Positions 33,138-43,000 of a stretch of 64,000 nt of DNA are shown in pieces (the first letter of the stretch is position 1; each line of letters starts with the position of its first letter). The stretch comes from Nitrospirota bacterium (GTDB taxonomy: Bacteria; Nitrospirota; Thermodesulfovibrionia; Thermodesulfovibrionales; Magnetobacteriaceae). The stretch spans positions 1-64,000 of the forward strand of contig JADFYO010000001.1 of assembly GCA_015233015.1 (NCBI GenBank), given 5' to 3'. Position numbers and translations under genes: made by a program. The notes beneath the pieces are model-generated. The model ran no database searches. It was not told the origin of the DNA and saw only the letters and a list, made by a program, of their open reading frames with translations.

Positions 33138-34148
33138 TTATAGAATTATTTTAATAAAGCGCTTTTCTTTAAGGGATTTTACCCAATCCCTATGTGCCTG
33201 TCTGGATTTCTCTTCTATCAGCTTTGCCCTGACCTCGGCAGCCAACTTATCATCTGTGTCTATTGACCTTTTCTCAAGCAGCTGGACTATGTTATACCCG
33301 TTTGGCGATACAAAAAGCTGACTTATACTGCCTTCGTTCATCTTTTCTACGATTGTAAGCAGCTCCCTGACCATCTCATCGGCGCCCACAAACCCAAGGT
33401 CACCGCCGGAAGACGCGCTTGAGTCGTCTGAATATTTAGAGGCCATCTCCCTGAAATCAGCCCCTTTCATCAACTTGTCATATATATCCTCGGCCTTATT
33501 CCGTGACTGTAAATCTTCCTCTTTATCGGCCTTTTTCGCGATTAATATCAACCTTAACTTATACTTTATCTGCCCCGTTGACGACTTCGACGAGTTGGCG
33601 CGCCGGGCTATTTCCTCATCGGTAACTATTGCCTTCTCTGCCACAATTACGTTTCCAACCTTTTGCAGCAGGAGCTGTTCGCCCATTCTCTTCCGGTATT
33701 CGTCAAATAAAAAACCTTCTTTTTTGAGCGATTCCTTAAGCTGGTCCTTTGTTAACGAGAACTTCCTCATGATATCTTCAATTGCCGCATCAATTTCCCT
33801 GTCGGATATGCTTATATGGGCGGCCTCGGCGTACATCAACTGCAGCTTCATTTCTATTAGTTTTTCAAGGAATTCTTTTTCGTATTTTTTCAGAAAGGCG
33901 AGGCGTTCTTTATTTGACATATCCCTGACTTTGTCCTTGAGTTCAAACTCCATTGCCTTATACAAGTCGCTCCATGTTATGACTTCTTTATCGATAAGGG
34001 CTACTATGCGGTCAAGCATTATGTCGTTGGACTCTGCGGGATTTATAAATATCAGCCCTAATAACAGCAAAAGCAACACTAATGCAGCCTTACTCAGCGC
34101 CCAAGTCTTTTTCTCTCGTAAAATAATCCTGCCCAACTCTGCCCCCAA
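33138..34148 (-). CDS. SurA-like periplasmic peptidyl-prolyl isomerase (parvulin)
   Basis: 336 residues. A signal anchor (about 19-38, poly-Leu) is followed by a SurA_N helical region and a PpiC/parvulin domain (about 195-290; L-R-L-I-L-I, S-D-D-S-S-A-S-S-G-G-D-L-G-F, G-Y-N-I-V-Q-L). It assists outer-membrane protein folding. Start is TTG at 34148 or TTG at 34136; both lie in a 12-bp tandem repeat (GGGGGCAGAGTT) and have G-rich upstream sequence, so the true start is unsure. It is not coupled to ihfA, which has its own promoter. Confidence 0.9.
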   Translation of the reverse strand: MGAELGRIILREKKTWALSKAALVLLLLLLGLIFINPAESNDIMLDRIVALIDKEVITWSDLYKAMEFELKDKVRDMSNKERLAFLKKYEKEFLEKLIEMKLQLMYAEAAHISISDREIDAAIEDIMRKFSLTKDQLKESLKKEGFLFDEYRKRMGEQLLLQKVGNVIVAEKAIVTDEEIARRANSSKSSTGQIKYKLRLILIAKKADKEEDLQSRNKAEDIYDKLMKGADFREMASKYSDDSSASSGGDLGFVGADEMVRELLTIVEKMNEGSISQLFVSPNGYNIVQLLEKRSIDTDDKLAAEVRAKLIEEKSRQAHRDWVKSLKEKRFIKIIL

Positions 34149-34253
34149 CTCTGCCCCCCGTTGCCTTTAATAACCATACACGAATAGGGAATGATGCCAT
34201 ACCCACTGTGATAAAATCAATACTTATTTCTCTGCAAAATATTTATATTCAAA

Positions 34254-34280
34254 GCGGAACGGGCAGAAGGCCCACTCCGC
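34254..34280 (-). terminator. Likely terminator of the glycogen operon
   Basis: GCGGA-AC-GGGC pairs with GCCC-AC-TCCGC around a five-base loop, just downstream of glgB. On the minus strand only TTT follows, so it is a moderate terminator. The rest of the gap 34149-34300 holds no recognisable gene. Confidence 0.6.
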
Positions 34281-34300
34281 CTACGGGTTTACCGCGCCAC

Positions 34301-36514
34301 TTATTCCACCTTTCTTATCGGCTTTAAGAGCACCGCTCCAAGAGGCGGCAGCTGCAGGGACAGAGAAAACGGCTTGCCTTGCCACCATATGTGGTCGGCG
34401 TAAAATCCGCCCCAGTTCCCCACATTGCTGCCCCAGTATATTTCGGCGTCACTGTTTAGCATTTCCTTGTAAAATCCTTCGAACGGGACGCCTATCCGAT
34501 AGTTATTCCTTGGCACCGGAGTAAAGTTAAACACACAGATCATTATGTCGTCAGGGTCTTTCCCTTTTCTTATGAACGATACGAGGCTGTTCTGGTAATC
34601 TGTGAAATCTATCCACTCAAACCCATGATAGCTGAAATCAACCTCATACATGGATTTTTCTTCCTTATAAAGCGCATTAAGGTCTTTTACGTACCTTAGG
34701 AGTTTCTGATGTGGCTCATAATCAAGCAGATGCCAGTCGAGGCTAATGTCAAAATTCCACTCCCGCCACTGGCCAAATTCACTTCCCATGAACATAAGTT
34801 TCTTGCCGGGCTGTGCGTACATATATGTGAAGAGCAGTCTGAGGTTTGCGAACTTCTGCCACAAATCCCCCGGCATTTTATCCAGCATGGAGCGCTTTAA
34901 ATACACGACCTCGTCGTGAGAAAAGACATTTACGAAATTCTCTGTAAAGGCATAGAGAAGGGCAAAGGTCAGATTATTGTGATGGAACCTTCTGTGTACG
35001 GGGTCTTTTTGGAAATAGAGCAGGATGTCGTGCATCCATCCCATGTTCCATTTCAGGCTGAATCCAAGCCCTCCGATGTATGTAGGGCGCGAGACCATAG
35101 GCCAGGCGGTGGACTCCTCGGCTATTGTCATCACACCGGGGTGGTAGCCGTGCACCAGTTCGTTAAACCGTTTCAGGAAGGCAACTGCCTCAAGGTTTTC
35201 GTTTCCGCCGTACTGGTTTGGAACCCAATCGCCGGGTTTCCTCGAATAATCCAGATAGAGCATAGAGGCAACCGCATCGACCCTAAGTCCGTCAAGGTGA
35301 TACTTGTCAATCCAGAATAAGGCATTGGCTAACAGGAAGTTTTGGACTTCGTTTCTCCCATAATTAAAAATCAGGGTTCCCCAGTCCCTGTGCGCACCCT
35401 TGCGGGGGTCTTCGTGCTCATACAGGGCTGTACCGTCAAAATAGGACAGGCCGTGAGAGTCCCTTGGGAAATGTGCAGGAACCCAGTCCATTATCACACC
35501 GATCCCGTTTTCGTGGCACTTGTCAACAAAATACATGAAATCGTCGGGAGTTCCGTAGCGGCTCGTAGGAGCAAAATAACCCACTGGCTGATATCCCCAT
35601 GATGCGTCAAGGGGGTGTTCAGTTACGGGAAGAAGCTGAATATGGGTAAAGTTATTTTCTTTTACATAAGAGACAAGTTTTTCTGCCAGTTCACGATATG
35701 TCAGCCACCGGTCATGGTCCTCCGGCACCCTCATCCATGAGCTAAGGTGCACTTCATATGTGCTTAAGGGAGACTCAAGCCAATTTGTCTCCCGCCTTTT
35801 TGCAATCCATTCGTTGTCGTTCCACTTGTATTTTTCTATGTCATAAACGATAGAGGCACTGCTTGGCCTGACCTCGGCATAAAACCCGTACGGGTCAGAC
35901 TTAGTTCCGATATAATCATGATACCTGCCCTTTATCTCAAACTTATAGACATCGCCTTCCCGCATCTCCGGGACAAACAACTCCCATATGCCGTGCGGTT
36001 CTCTTATGCGCATGGGATTCGCCCTTCCATCCCAGTTGTTGAAATCTCCTACTACGCTGACCCTTAGGGCATTAGGCGCCCATACGGCAAAAAACACGCC
36101 CTCAATATTGTTTATCGTCACTACATGTGCGCCAAGTTTTTCGTACTTCTTATAATGTGTGCCCTCGTCCATCAAATGAAGGTCAAAATCGGTCAATACC
36201 GGCAGAAACGTATATGGATCAATGAATTCACGCACCCTGTCATCTTCGTATTTAGCCTTTAATTTATATGGAAATATCTCGGTTACCGTCTCAGCAATGG
36301 CCTCAAAAAAGCCTTCCTGCCGTATTTTTGTAGCGGCATATACTTTTTTTACCTTATCCGTCCTTACTACAAATAACTCTTTTACACCAGGAAGAAACGC
36401 CCTTACCACTATGGCGTCATTATTGTTAAACTTAATGGGATGTGCCCCCAGTACAGCAAACGGATCAGAGTGAACCGCCTGTACTATCATGTCTATCTGC
36501 TCGTTAATATTCAT
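34301..36514 (-). CDS. glgB: 1,4-alpha-glucan branching enzyme
   Basis: 737 residues. An N-terminal GlgB N1-type domain, CBM48, the GH13 barrel and the C-terminal beta domain are present. The active-site regions read G-L-R-V-D-A-V-A-S (nucleophile Asp), I-A-E-E-S-T-A-W (acid Glu) and F-S-H-D-E-V-V. It makes alpha-1,6 branches in glycogen. Last gene of malQ-glgX-glgB, which lacks glgA and glgC here. Confidence 0.97.
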   Translation of the reverse strand: MNINEQIDMIVQAVHSDPFAVLGAHPIKFNNNDAIVVRAFLPGVKELFVVRTDKVKKVYAATKIRQEGFFEAIAETVTEIFPYKLKAKYEDDRVREFIDPYTFLPVLTDFDLHLMDEGTHYKKYEKLGAHVVTINNIEGVFFAVWAPNALRVSVVGDFNNWDGRANPMRIREPHGIWELFVPEMREGDVYKFEIKGRYHDYIGTKSDPYGFYAEVRPSSASIVYDIEKYKWNDNEWIAKRRETNWLESPLSTYEVHLSSWMRVPEDHDRWLTYRELAEKLVSYVKENNFTHIQLLPVTEHPLDASWGYQPVGYFAPTSRYGTPDDFMYFVDKCHENGIGVIMDWVPAHFPRDSHGLSYFDGTALYEHEDPRKGAHRDWGTLIFNYGRNEVQNFLLANALFWIDKYHLDGLRVDAVASMLYLDYSRKPGDWVPNQYGGNENLEAVAFLKRFNELVHGYHPGVMTIAEESTAWPMVSRPTYIGGLGFSLKWNMGWMHDILLYFQKDPVHRRFHHNNLTFALLYAFTENFVNVFSHDEVVYLKRSMLDKMPGDLWQKFANLRLLFTYMYAQPGKKLMFMGSEFGQWREWNFDISLDWHLLDYEPHQKLLRYVKDLNALYKEEKSMYEVDFSYHGFEWIDFTDYQNSLVSFIRKGKDPDDIMICVFNFTPVPRNNYRIGVPFEGFYKEMLNSDAEIYWGSNVGNWGGFYADHIWWQGKPFSLSLQLPPLGAVLLKPIRKVE

Positions 36515-36536
36515 TCATAGCCTCCTCGTTATCTTC

Positions 36537-36572
36537 CCGGTTATCGATTATATGCCGGTCATCGATTATATT
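36537..36572. repeat. 18-bp direct repeat, two copies
   Basis: CCGGTTATCGATTATATG (36537-36554) and CCGGTCATCGATTATATT (36555-36572) abut in the 157-bp gap between glgB and glgX. No function is apparent. It is one of several head-to-tail duplications of similar size at gene boundaries in this window. Confidence 0.75.
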
Positions 36573-36671
36573 AAGTTATCAGTTAACGGTTCAACACAAA
36601 ACCGCCCCATGGGAATATTACCTTATAAAACAATATTTTGTCAACCTGCCAAACTAATGCACTTGTCTGTG

Positions 36672-38783
36672 TCATTTGCTTATCAGTATAAGAACCGATC
36701 TCGCAGACACATCGTAAAATTTCTGTTCGTTCAGCACTACCTCCTCGCCCACGTCTTCTATATCATGCGGCGGGGCGAGATTGGTATCCACAACCCTGTA
36801 CCACTTTTTGTAGTGTGGAAGGACAGGCAGTTCAAATCGTAATTGCTCGTAGAAGGAGTTCATAATCAGGTAAACATCACTATCATCTGGAGCGCCCGAT
36901 TGCAGCATAGCCAGAGTTCTCGAGTGAACATCGAGGTCTGGTTCGTCGAGTTTAACGCCATGCCACGTCACTGAACCCATCCCATTTTCCTGAAACGTCT
37001 CGCGCTTTAACAAAGACTGCTTTTTTCTGAACCTGATAAATAATCTGAAAAACCTGACAAGGTCTGCATTTTTCTCCGTCAATTTCCAATCGACCCAGCT
37101 TATTTCGTTGTCCTGGCAGTAGGCGTTATTGTTGCCCTGCTGAGAACGCCCCATTTCATCGCCGCCAAGTATCATCGGCACCCCGTGGGAGAAGAGTAAA
37201 ATTGCCGCAAGATTTTTCATTTGTCTCATTCGCAGATTATTAATATCCCATGAATCGGTATGTCCTTCCCGGCCGCAGTTCCAGCTATGATTGTCATCCG
37301 AACCGTCTCTATTATCTTCACCGTTGATCTCATTATGTTTCCTGTTGTATGAGACAAGGTCTTTCAGAGTAAACCCATCGTGGCTCGTTATGAAATTTAT
37401 ACTATGATAGGGTTCGCGCCCTCCCTTTTCATAGAGGTCAGGGGAGCCGGTGAGCCTTTTCATCAAAGCCGGTACGAGACCGTTTTCACCTCTGACAAAG
37501 CGTCTTATATCGTCGCGAAACTTACCGTTCCACTCTGCCCATCGGCCCCAGTTGGGGAATGTGCCTACCTGATAGAGGCCGGCGGCGTCCCATGCCTCCG
37601 CTATCAGTTTTGTAGTGGCAAGTATAGGGTCGGCCGCAATCCTCTCCAGAAGGGGTGGATTTTGTAGCACCGTACCGTCGCGGCCTCTACCCAATATTGA
37701 GGCCAGGTCAAACCTGAAGCCGTCAACATGCATCTCCATCACCCAGTATCTAAGGCAGTCCACTATCATATTACGTACCACGGGGTGGTTGCAATTTACC
37801 GTGTTGCCGCAGCCGGAGTAATTGTGGTAATCGCCCGTTATGGGGTCAACTATATAGTAAATCGAGTTGTCAATCCCTTTAAATGAGAATGTCGGGCCCA
37901 TCTCATTACCCTCTGCCGTGTGATTGAACACGACATCTAGAATGACCTCTATGCCGGCCTCATGGAATTTCTTAACCATCGACTTAAATTCCATGACCTG
38001 TCGGCCATTTGTGCCGTTGGCGGCGTATGACGCCTTGGGCGCGAAAAAAGATATGGGCTGGTAACCCCAGAGATTCATAAGACGCTGCCCGCTCAGGGGA
38101 TTTACCCTGTCAGAGTCCATCTCCTCAAACTCCGTAATAGGGAGAAGCTCAACGGCCGTTATGCCTAATTCTTTCAGATATGGAATCTTCTCGATAATAC
38201 CGGCATATGTGCCAGGATTTTCCACCCCTGACGAGGGATGCCGCGTAAAGCCGCGCACGTGAAGTTCGTATATTATTGAATCCTTTAAGGGAATATTCAG
38301 CGGTTTGTCGTAACCCCAGTCGAAATCATCGTCTATGATGACAGAACGGCGCTCATTTATGATGGCTTTACTTTTTTCGTCGCCGCGCCGGCTATAGATA
38401 GTTCCCCACTGCGAAGCCCCGGAGGTGGCCTTTGCGTATGGATCTAATAGCGGCACTTTGCTGTTAAATCTGTGACGCACTGCGTCCTCCTTTGAGTTTC
38501 TTCCCATCCGGTAGCAATACCGCGCCGTGGGATGAAGACCGAGCAGGAATACGTGCCATACGTCGCCTGTTTTGTTGTAAGACGGATTTAGGATTATCTC
38601 TGCCTCCGGCTCTCGTACCCCTGTCTTGAAAATCACAAGGGTCACGTATTCGGCGTGTTTTGAAAACACTGCTAAATTCACTCCATTACGCATTAGTGTC
38701 GCGCCAAGATAGGCCGGAGTACCTCTGTAGATTTCTATATTACCTATTTTTGACAGTAAGTTATCCTTTTTCAGATCTTTCAT
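36672..38783 (-). CDS. glgX: Glycogen debranching enzyme (GlgX/isoamylase type)
   Basis: 703 residues, GH13 isoamylase family. CBM48 at the N-terminus (G-V-N-L-A-V-F-S-K-H-A), then the barrel with V-F-N-H-T-A-E-G, D-G-F-R-F-D-L-A-S, A-E-A-W-D-A and S-H-D-G-F-T-L. It hydrolyses alpha-1,6 links in limit dextrin. Between malQ and glgB in the operon. Confidence 0.96.
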   Translation of the reverse strand: MKDLKKDNLLSKIGNIEIYRGTPAYLGATLMRNGVNLAVFSKHAEYVTLVIFKTGVREPEAEIILNPSYNKTGDVWHVFLLGLHPTARYCYRMGRNSKEDAVRHRFNSKVPLLDPYAKATSGASQWGTIYSRRGDEKSKAIINERRSVIIDDDFDWGYDKPLNIPLKDSIIYELHVRGFTRHPSSGVENPGTYAGIIEKIPYLKELGITAVELLPITEFEEMDSDRVNPLSGQRLMNLWGYQPISFFAPKASYAANGTNGRQVMEFKSMVKKFHEAGIEVILDVVFNHTAEGNEMGPTFSFKGIDNSIYYIVDPITGDYHNYSGCGNTVNCNHPVVRNMIVDCLRYWVMEMHVDGFRFDLASILGRGRDGTVLQNPPLLERIAADPILATTKLIAEAWDAAGLYQVGTFPNWGRWAEWNGKFRDDIRRFVRGENGLVPALMKRLTGSPDLYEKGGREPYHSINFITSHDGFTLKDLVSYNRKHNEINGEDNRDGSDDNHSWNCGREGHTDSWDINNLRMRQMKNLAAILLFSHGVPMILGGDEMGRSQQGNNNAYCQDNEISWVDWKLTEKNADLVRFFRLFIRFRKKQSLLKRETFQENGMGSVTWHGVKLDEPDLDVHSRTLAMLQSGAPDDSDVYLIMNSFYEQLRFELPVLPHYKKWYRVVDTNLAPPHDIEDVGEEVVLNEQKFYDVSARSVLILISK

Positions 38784-38818
38784 TGTTAATTAATCCATCC
38801 TCTGTTTATTAATATAGT

Positions 38819-40786
38819 TCAAAATGAGCGCCAGCGGCGCTCACCAATCAGGCCATTCACATAGTTGTTATACTCATCATAGTTTATTACCGTCTCAAGA
38901 TTGTCTTTCATCCTGTATGCCCAGTTTTTTAGCGTTACCGTACCTGGGATGTTTATCCTCTCCTGTTCATAGTCTTTTGTGCGCAGGTTGTAGTAGAGCG
39001 ACAGCAGGTCCTGAAAAGGGAAAATTGCAAGTGTCGAGTTAGAGTTTAAGTTGCGCCTTATTATCGTTGCAGCTAATTCGGTCGTCAGGTATTTGGGGCA
39101 CTCTCCGCTCATCCCGATAGTGTTGTAATACTGGTTTCTGTCCCAGCCGACTTCTTCCCACCAGCCGCGCAGTGTAGATGTGTCATGCACCGATGGCGAG
39201 CATACTGAGAGCCGCGGGTAGTTGGATGTGTCTATGTATGGGGCGTCGGGCTGGTAATAGTCTCTTGCCCAGCGCTCTACTTTGAGGCTCAGTATCTTTA
39301 GTTCTTCCAGAACCTCTGGAACGCACGCCGGCGTTGCGCCAAGGTCTTCGGCACAAACCAGCATATCCGTCGTTTCGCACATCATATTCAGGAGTTTTAC
39401 GGCATTTTTTCGCCATAAATCATCCTGTTCACCTGCGTTTGCATCAACGAGTTCCCTTAAACGCCTGCGTTCGTCCTCTGTCATATTGTTAAATGTCATC
39501 GTCTTGTAGTAATACCATGCGGGCTGGTAGGCGCTGCCTGTGTCAATCAGGATTCTATTGTGATATAGTTCCGAGAGTTTATCCCTGATGGACTGGTCTT
39601 CGTGCAGCGCTGCGATTGCCCTTTCACCTTCTATTGATTTTGCAAAGGCCAGATGGCCGGAGGCTGTAGTCTCGAAATATTTATTTATTACGTCCTCAGA
39701 TGCGTTGCCAAAGAGGCTCGTCACATATGACCTCGTAAATACCGGATGGACAAAGGTTTTAATTCTTTCTTCATCGAAGCCGTATTTTTTCAGTTCTGCC
39801 TTCTTTATTGGAACCGCCGGACTGAAAAACCCAAGTATGCCGGTTTGTTCTTTTTCAGGGATCCCCCAAATGCGGAAAAATCCCAGTACATGGTCTATGC
39901 GATAGGCATGATAGAACTTTGACGCCTGCTTAAGCCTTTGGCGCCACCATGTGTAGTCTTCTTTTTCCAGTACGTCCCATTTATAGCACGGGAATCCCCA
40001 GTTCTGACCTTTTTCCGAAAACATGTCGGGCGGCGCCCCTGCCCTCATGCCGAGGTCGAAGTATTTCCTTTCGGCCCAAACATCGGCACTGTCTTCATTT
40101 ATCATTATCGGGATATCGCCTTTTAACCGAATCCCCATGAATTCAAGCGCCTGTGCGGCCCGCTTCAGCTGCTTTTCAAGCTCAAACTGTACCCATGCAT
40201 AAAATAACACCTCGTCCTGCTGGTTAGTCCAATAGGCGTAGATTTCCCCTGCCTTAGGGTCTTTCATCGTTGTCCATCCCTTCCACCAGTTTTGCTTGTG
40301 AATGTCCTTAAGGCAGCGATAGACACAATAGTGTTTTACCCACGCATTGGAATCTATCCATGTGCTGAGCGTCCTGTCTTTTTTAATGTAATCAATGTTG
40401 TCAGCATATATCTTTTTGAGAATAGTCTCTTTAAAATGCCTCACGGCGGAATAATCGACAAGTTCAAGTGCGTTAAGGCGTGAAGCGGCCGCCCTGATTT
40501 CCTCTTTATTGTCCTCTGTGAAAACCCTGACTGAAGACGCCAGCTCCCCAAGCCGTATATAGACGGGATGGAGCGCGAAGGCGCTGATGGCGTTATAGGG
40601 GGAGGCGTCTGTCCCGGTATCGTTAACCGGCAAAATCTGAATGACATCAAGCCCAGCCTTCTTACACCATGACCCCATCTTTATTAAATCAAGGAATTCG
40701 CCTATCCCACAGCCCTCCTCCGTCCTTATCGAAAACACAGGTATTGCCACTCCTGTGAGAAAGCGCGTTATGCTGCCGAACTTCAT
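38819..40786 (-). CDS. malQ: 4-alpha-glucanotransferase, long form
   Basis: 655 residues, about 150 more than typical MalQ, without the starch-binding modules of plant DPE2. GH77 catalytic regions are present: Y-R-I-D-H-V-L-G-F-F-R-I-W (nucleophile Asp), A-E-D-L-G (acid) and S-V-H-D-T-S-T-L-R-G-W-W. The extra length is mostly inserted between early barrel strands. It shuffles maltodextrins after debranching. First gene of the operon. AAGGGGG precedes the ATG, and the 149-bp AT-rich upstream gap holds TATAAT boxes. Confidence 0.94.
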   Translation of the reverse strand: MKFGSITRFLTGVAIPVFSIRTEEGCGIGEFLDLIKMGSWCKKAGLDVIQILPVNDTGTDASPYNAISAFALHPVYIRLGELASSVRVFTEDNKEEIRAAASRLNALELVDYSAVRHFKETILKKIYADNIDYIKKDRTLSTWIDSNAWVKHYCVYRCLKDIHKQNWWKGWTTMKDPKAGEIYAYWTNQQDEVLFYAWVQFELEKQLKRAAQALEFMGIRLKGDIPIMINEDSADVWAERKYFDLGMRAGAPPDMFSEKGQNWGFPCYKWDVLEKEDYTWWRQRLKQASKFYHAYRIDHVLGFFRIWGIPEKEQTGILGFFSPAVPIKKAELKKYGFDEERIKTFVHPVFTRSYVTSLFGNASEDVINKYFETTASGHLAFAKSIEGERAIAALHEDQSIRDKLSELYHNRILIDTGSAYQPAWYYYKTMTFNNMTEDERRRLRELVDANAGEQDDLWRKNAVKLLNMMCETTDMLVCAEDLGATPACVPEVLEELKILSLKVERWARDYYQPDAPYIDTSNYPRLSVCSPSVHDTSTLRGWWEEVGWDRNQYYNTIGMSGECPKYLTTELAATIIRRNLNSNSTLAIFPFQDLLSLYYNLRTKDYEQERINIPGTVTLKNWAYRMKDNLETVINYDEYNNYVNGLIGERRWRSF

Positions 40787-40935
40787 AGCTATACCCCCTT
40801 GTTGTTGTTTTTTAAAAACCCATTTTTAAAAACAGATTTTCTATGGATTAAGTACATATCTAACGAGATATATAATTTCTGGCTGAATTATAATATAAAT
40901 CCCGTTATATAATAAAGGGGGTGGGGGCGGCTTTT

Positions 40936-41565
40936 TTATCTCACCCTCTTAAAGCGGCAAAATACAAACTTCTGCTTCTCATTCGCTGGCGTAATATGTT
41001 CTATACCGATAGATTCTATCAGAGTAAAAAAATCACTGCCAAACTCATTATGAAGCGTCTGAGGGCTATACCTTACCACATCTAACCCGCTGCATTTCAA
41101 CGGGCCGTCTATCGAGAATGTTGCAACGATAATGTGTCCGCCCATCTTCAATGATTGTTTGACGGCATCGATGTATCTTTTTCTGTCTTGCGCTCCGGCA
41201 AGAAAATGAAAGACCGCCCTATCGTGCCAGACGTCATAGTCTTCAGTTAGGCTTACATCCATAATATCAGCCTCAATCCACTTTACGTCGTTGGCCTTAT
41301 CCCCAAGCCTCTCCTTTGCCATCTCTAAAGCCGAGGGGGCTATGTCAAGGACGGTTATCCTTCGATATCCATTTCTCAGCAGGTGCTCTGCGAGGCTTGA
41401 CGTGCCTCCTCCGACATCTATAATATTGGCGTCAGGCCCAACCCCTGTGGCGTCAATCATATCAAACGACACCACTGGATACTTCTCATACCAGCTTAGC
41501 TTGTCCGGCTGCTTGTTTTTGTAAACGTTGTCCCAGTGTTTTTTACGTTCGTTGTGGTTATTCAT
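40936..41565 (-). CDS. Class I SAM-dependent methyltransferase
   Basis: 209 residues from the ATG at 41565, which has GGAG eight bases upstream. The SAM-binding glycine loop (I-I-D-V-G-G-G-T-S) and D-I-A-P-S-A-L-E-M-A strand are clear. It opens with H-W-D-N-V-Y-K-N-K-x-P-D-K-L-S-W-Y, as in thiopurine- and UbiE-like small methyltransferases; substrate unknown. The frame extends upstream into the MITE-like element only by chance. No partner gene; possibly transcribed from within the element. Confidence 0.88.
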   Translation of the reverse strand: MNNHNERKKHWDNVYKNKQPDKLSWYEKYPVVSFDMIDATGVGPDANIIDVGGGTSSLAEHLLRNGYRRITVLDIAPSALEMAKERLGDKANDVKWIEADIMDVSLTEDYDVWHDRAVFHFLAGAQDRKRYIDAVKQSLKMGGHIIVATFSIDGPLKCSGLDVVRYSPQTLHNEFGSDFFTLIESIGIEHITPANEKQKFVFCRFKRVR

Positions 41566-41580
41566 TATACCATCTCCACT

Positions 41581-41818
41581 AATACCAAGTTGCAAACATA
41601 TGAGTAATTTTGTCATTCCTGCGAAACATACATGAATAGGGTCAATATTCGCCCCCGCCCATGAAAATTGAGATGCCCTACTGCTAACATTTTCTCATTT
41701 CACGGTAAAGCAGGAATCCAGTTTTTCGGAAAACAGCGTAAGGACTGGATTCCAGCTCGTAGGCTGGAATGACAGACCTGGGAAAATCTTGTTACTTCTA
41801 TGAACACAACTTGGTATT
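41581..41818. mobile_element. MITE-like non-coding element with terminal inverted repeats
   Basis: 238 bp starting AATACCAAGTTG and ending CAACTTGGTATT (perfect 12-bp inverted ends, weaker similarity to about 30 bp). Inside are a 111-bp segment found again at 45148-45258 and a palindrome ATTCCAGC/GCTGGAAT (41749-41770). It codes for no protein, so movement would need a transposase elsewhere. I could not identify a clear target-site duplication. It sits 16 bp upstream of the methyltransferase ATG. The rest of the gap to 41923 shows nothing else. Confidence 0.65.
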
Positions 41819-41923
41819 CTGATGCGGCAAACTGAATCAACAACTACGGGATTAAGCCCTGTCTCCGACAGAGAGCCGGCAGCTCATCCTGCCGGCAGTA
41901 CTCTGATGGGGGTTTCCTGACGC

Positions 41924-43000
41924 TTACTCATGTTTATTATCATCATCATATATGTCCTTAAATATATTCGAACAGTTCTTAAATGCCTCCAGCACTTTGG
42001 GATCAAAATGACTGGGCATGGTTCTTCCATCACCAATGGTCAATATCTCATACGTCTTTTCATGTCCGAATGACGGCTTGTAGGGTCTGCTTGTCATCAG
42101 GGCGTCGTACTGGTCACAGATATTTACTATTCTCGCTTCCAGTATGATCTCTTCACCTATCAACCCGCGGGGATAGCCGCTGCCATCAAATCTCTCATGG
42201 TGGCTTAGTGCCACTTCCGCCGCCAGCCTTATCAGCTCATTGTTTGATCCTTTTAATATTTCGGCACCAATTGTTGTATGGGTCTTTATCAGATTAAATT
42301 CCTCATTCGTTAGTTTTTCAGTTTTTAACAGGACACTTTCCGGGATGCCTATCTTTCCGACATCATGCAGAGGGCTGCTAAAGGCTATCTTATCGACAAA
42401 ATCCCTGGGCATTCCCAATTCCTCGGCAAGAACGACTGAGTACTGCTTAACCCTTACTATATGCGTGCCTGTCTCCTGATCTTTATACTCTGACGCCTTT
42501 ATCAGGCGAAACATGATTTCGTTGTTTAATTCTGTAATCTTGCCGAACGCTTCCTTTAATTCTCTTGTTTTGAGCAATACCTCTTGTTCCAACTGCTTTT
42601 TGTAACGTTTTTCAATATTCAATAAACGGCTGAAACGCATTCCACGCCCTACTGCTAAGAGGAAATCTTCAGGCTTGAACGGTTTCAATAAAAAATCATA
42701 TGCCCCTCTTCTGATGGCGTCTATGGCCGCCGGCAGCTCCGCATACGCCGTCATAAGGATTACCGGCTCTTCCATTCCCCTTTTTCTCATCTCCGCTATT
42801 ATTTCCAGCCCCGTGATATTTGGCATTCTGATGTCGGTTATTATCAGGTCATATACCCCGGCTATAATTCTTTCTAACGCGGCCTTGCTCTCCTGCTCAA
42901 TCTCTACATCATAACCTTCCACCTTTAAAATCATCATAGACGATTTAAGCATCGATTTGTCGTCGTCAATAACAAGTATTTTTCCCTTTGTGTTTATCAA
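41924..43000 (-). CDS. HD-GYP response regulator: cyclic-di-GMP phosphodiesterase
   Basis: 358 residues. A receiver (D12-D14 acidic cluster, phospho-acceptor D56), a coiled-coil linker (about 130-170) and an HD-GYP domain. The metal motifs H-D-V-G-K-I-G-I-P and S-H-H-E-R-F-D-G-S-G-Y-P are intact. It should degrade cyclic-di-GMP under control of the upstream kinase, whose gene overlaps it by four bases. Together they form a two-gene operon bounded by the repeats at 41611 and 45148. Confidence 0.95.
   Translation of the reverse strand: MINTKGKILVIDDDKSMLKSSMMILKVEGYDVEIEQESKAALERIIAGVYDLIITDIRMPNITGLEIIAEMRKRGMEEPVILMTAYAELPAAIDAIRRGAYDFLLKPFKPEDFLLAVGRGMRFSRLLNIEKRYKKQLEQEVLLKTRELKEAFGKITELNNEIMFRLIKASEYKDQETGTHIVRVKQYSVVLAEELGMPRDFVDKIAFSSPLHDVGKIGIPESVLLKTEKLTNEEFNLIKTHTTIGAEILKGSNNELIRLAAEVALSHHERFDGSGYPRGLIGEEIILEARIVNICDQYDALMTSRPYKPSFGHEKTYEILTIGDGRTMPSHFDPKVLEAFKNCSNIFKDIYDDDNKHE

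Noticed and set aside
34186-34210. Short match to the 111-bp repeat (CATACACGAATAGGG)
   Set aside because: Only about 15 bases agree, too short to call a third copy.
41566-41616. Longer N-terminus for the methyltransferase
   Set aside because: It runs into the MITE-like element and lacks a ribosome-binding site; ATG 41565 has one.
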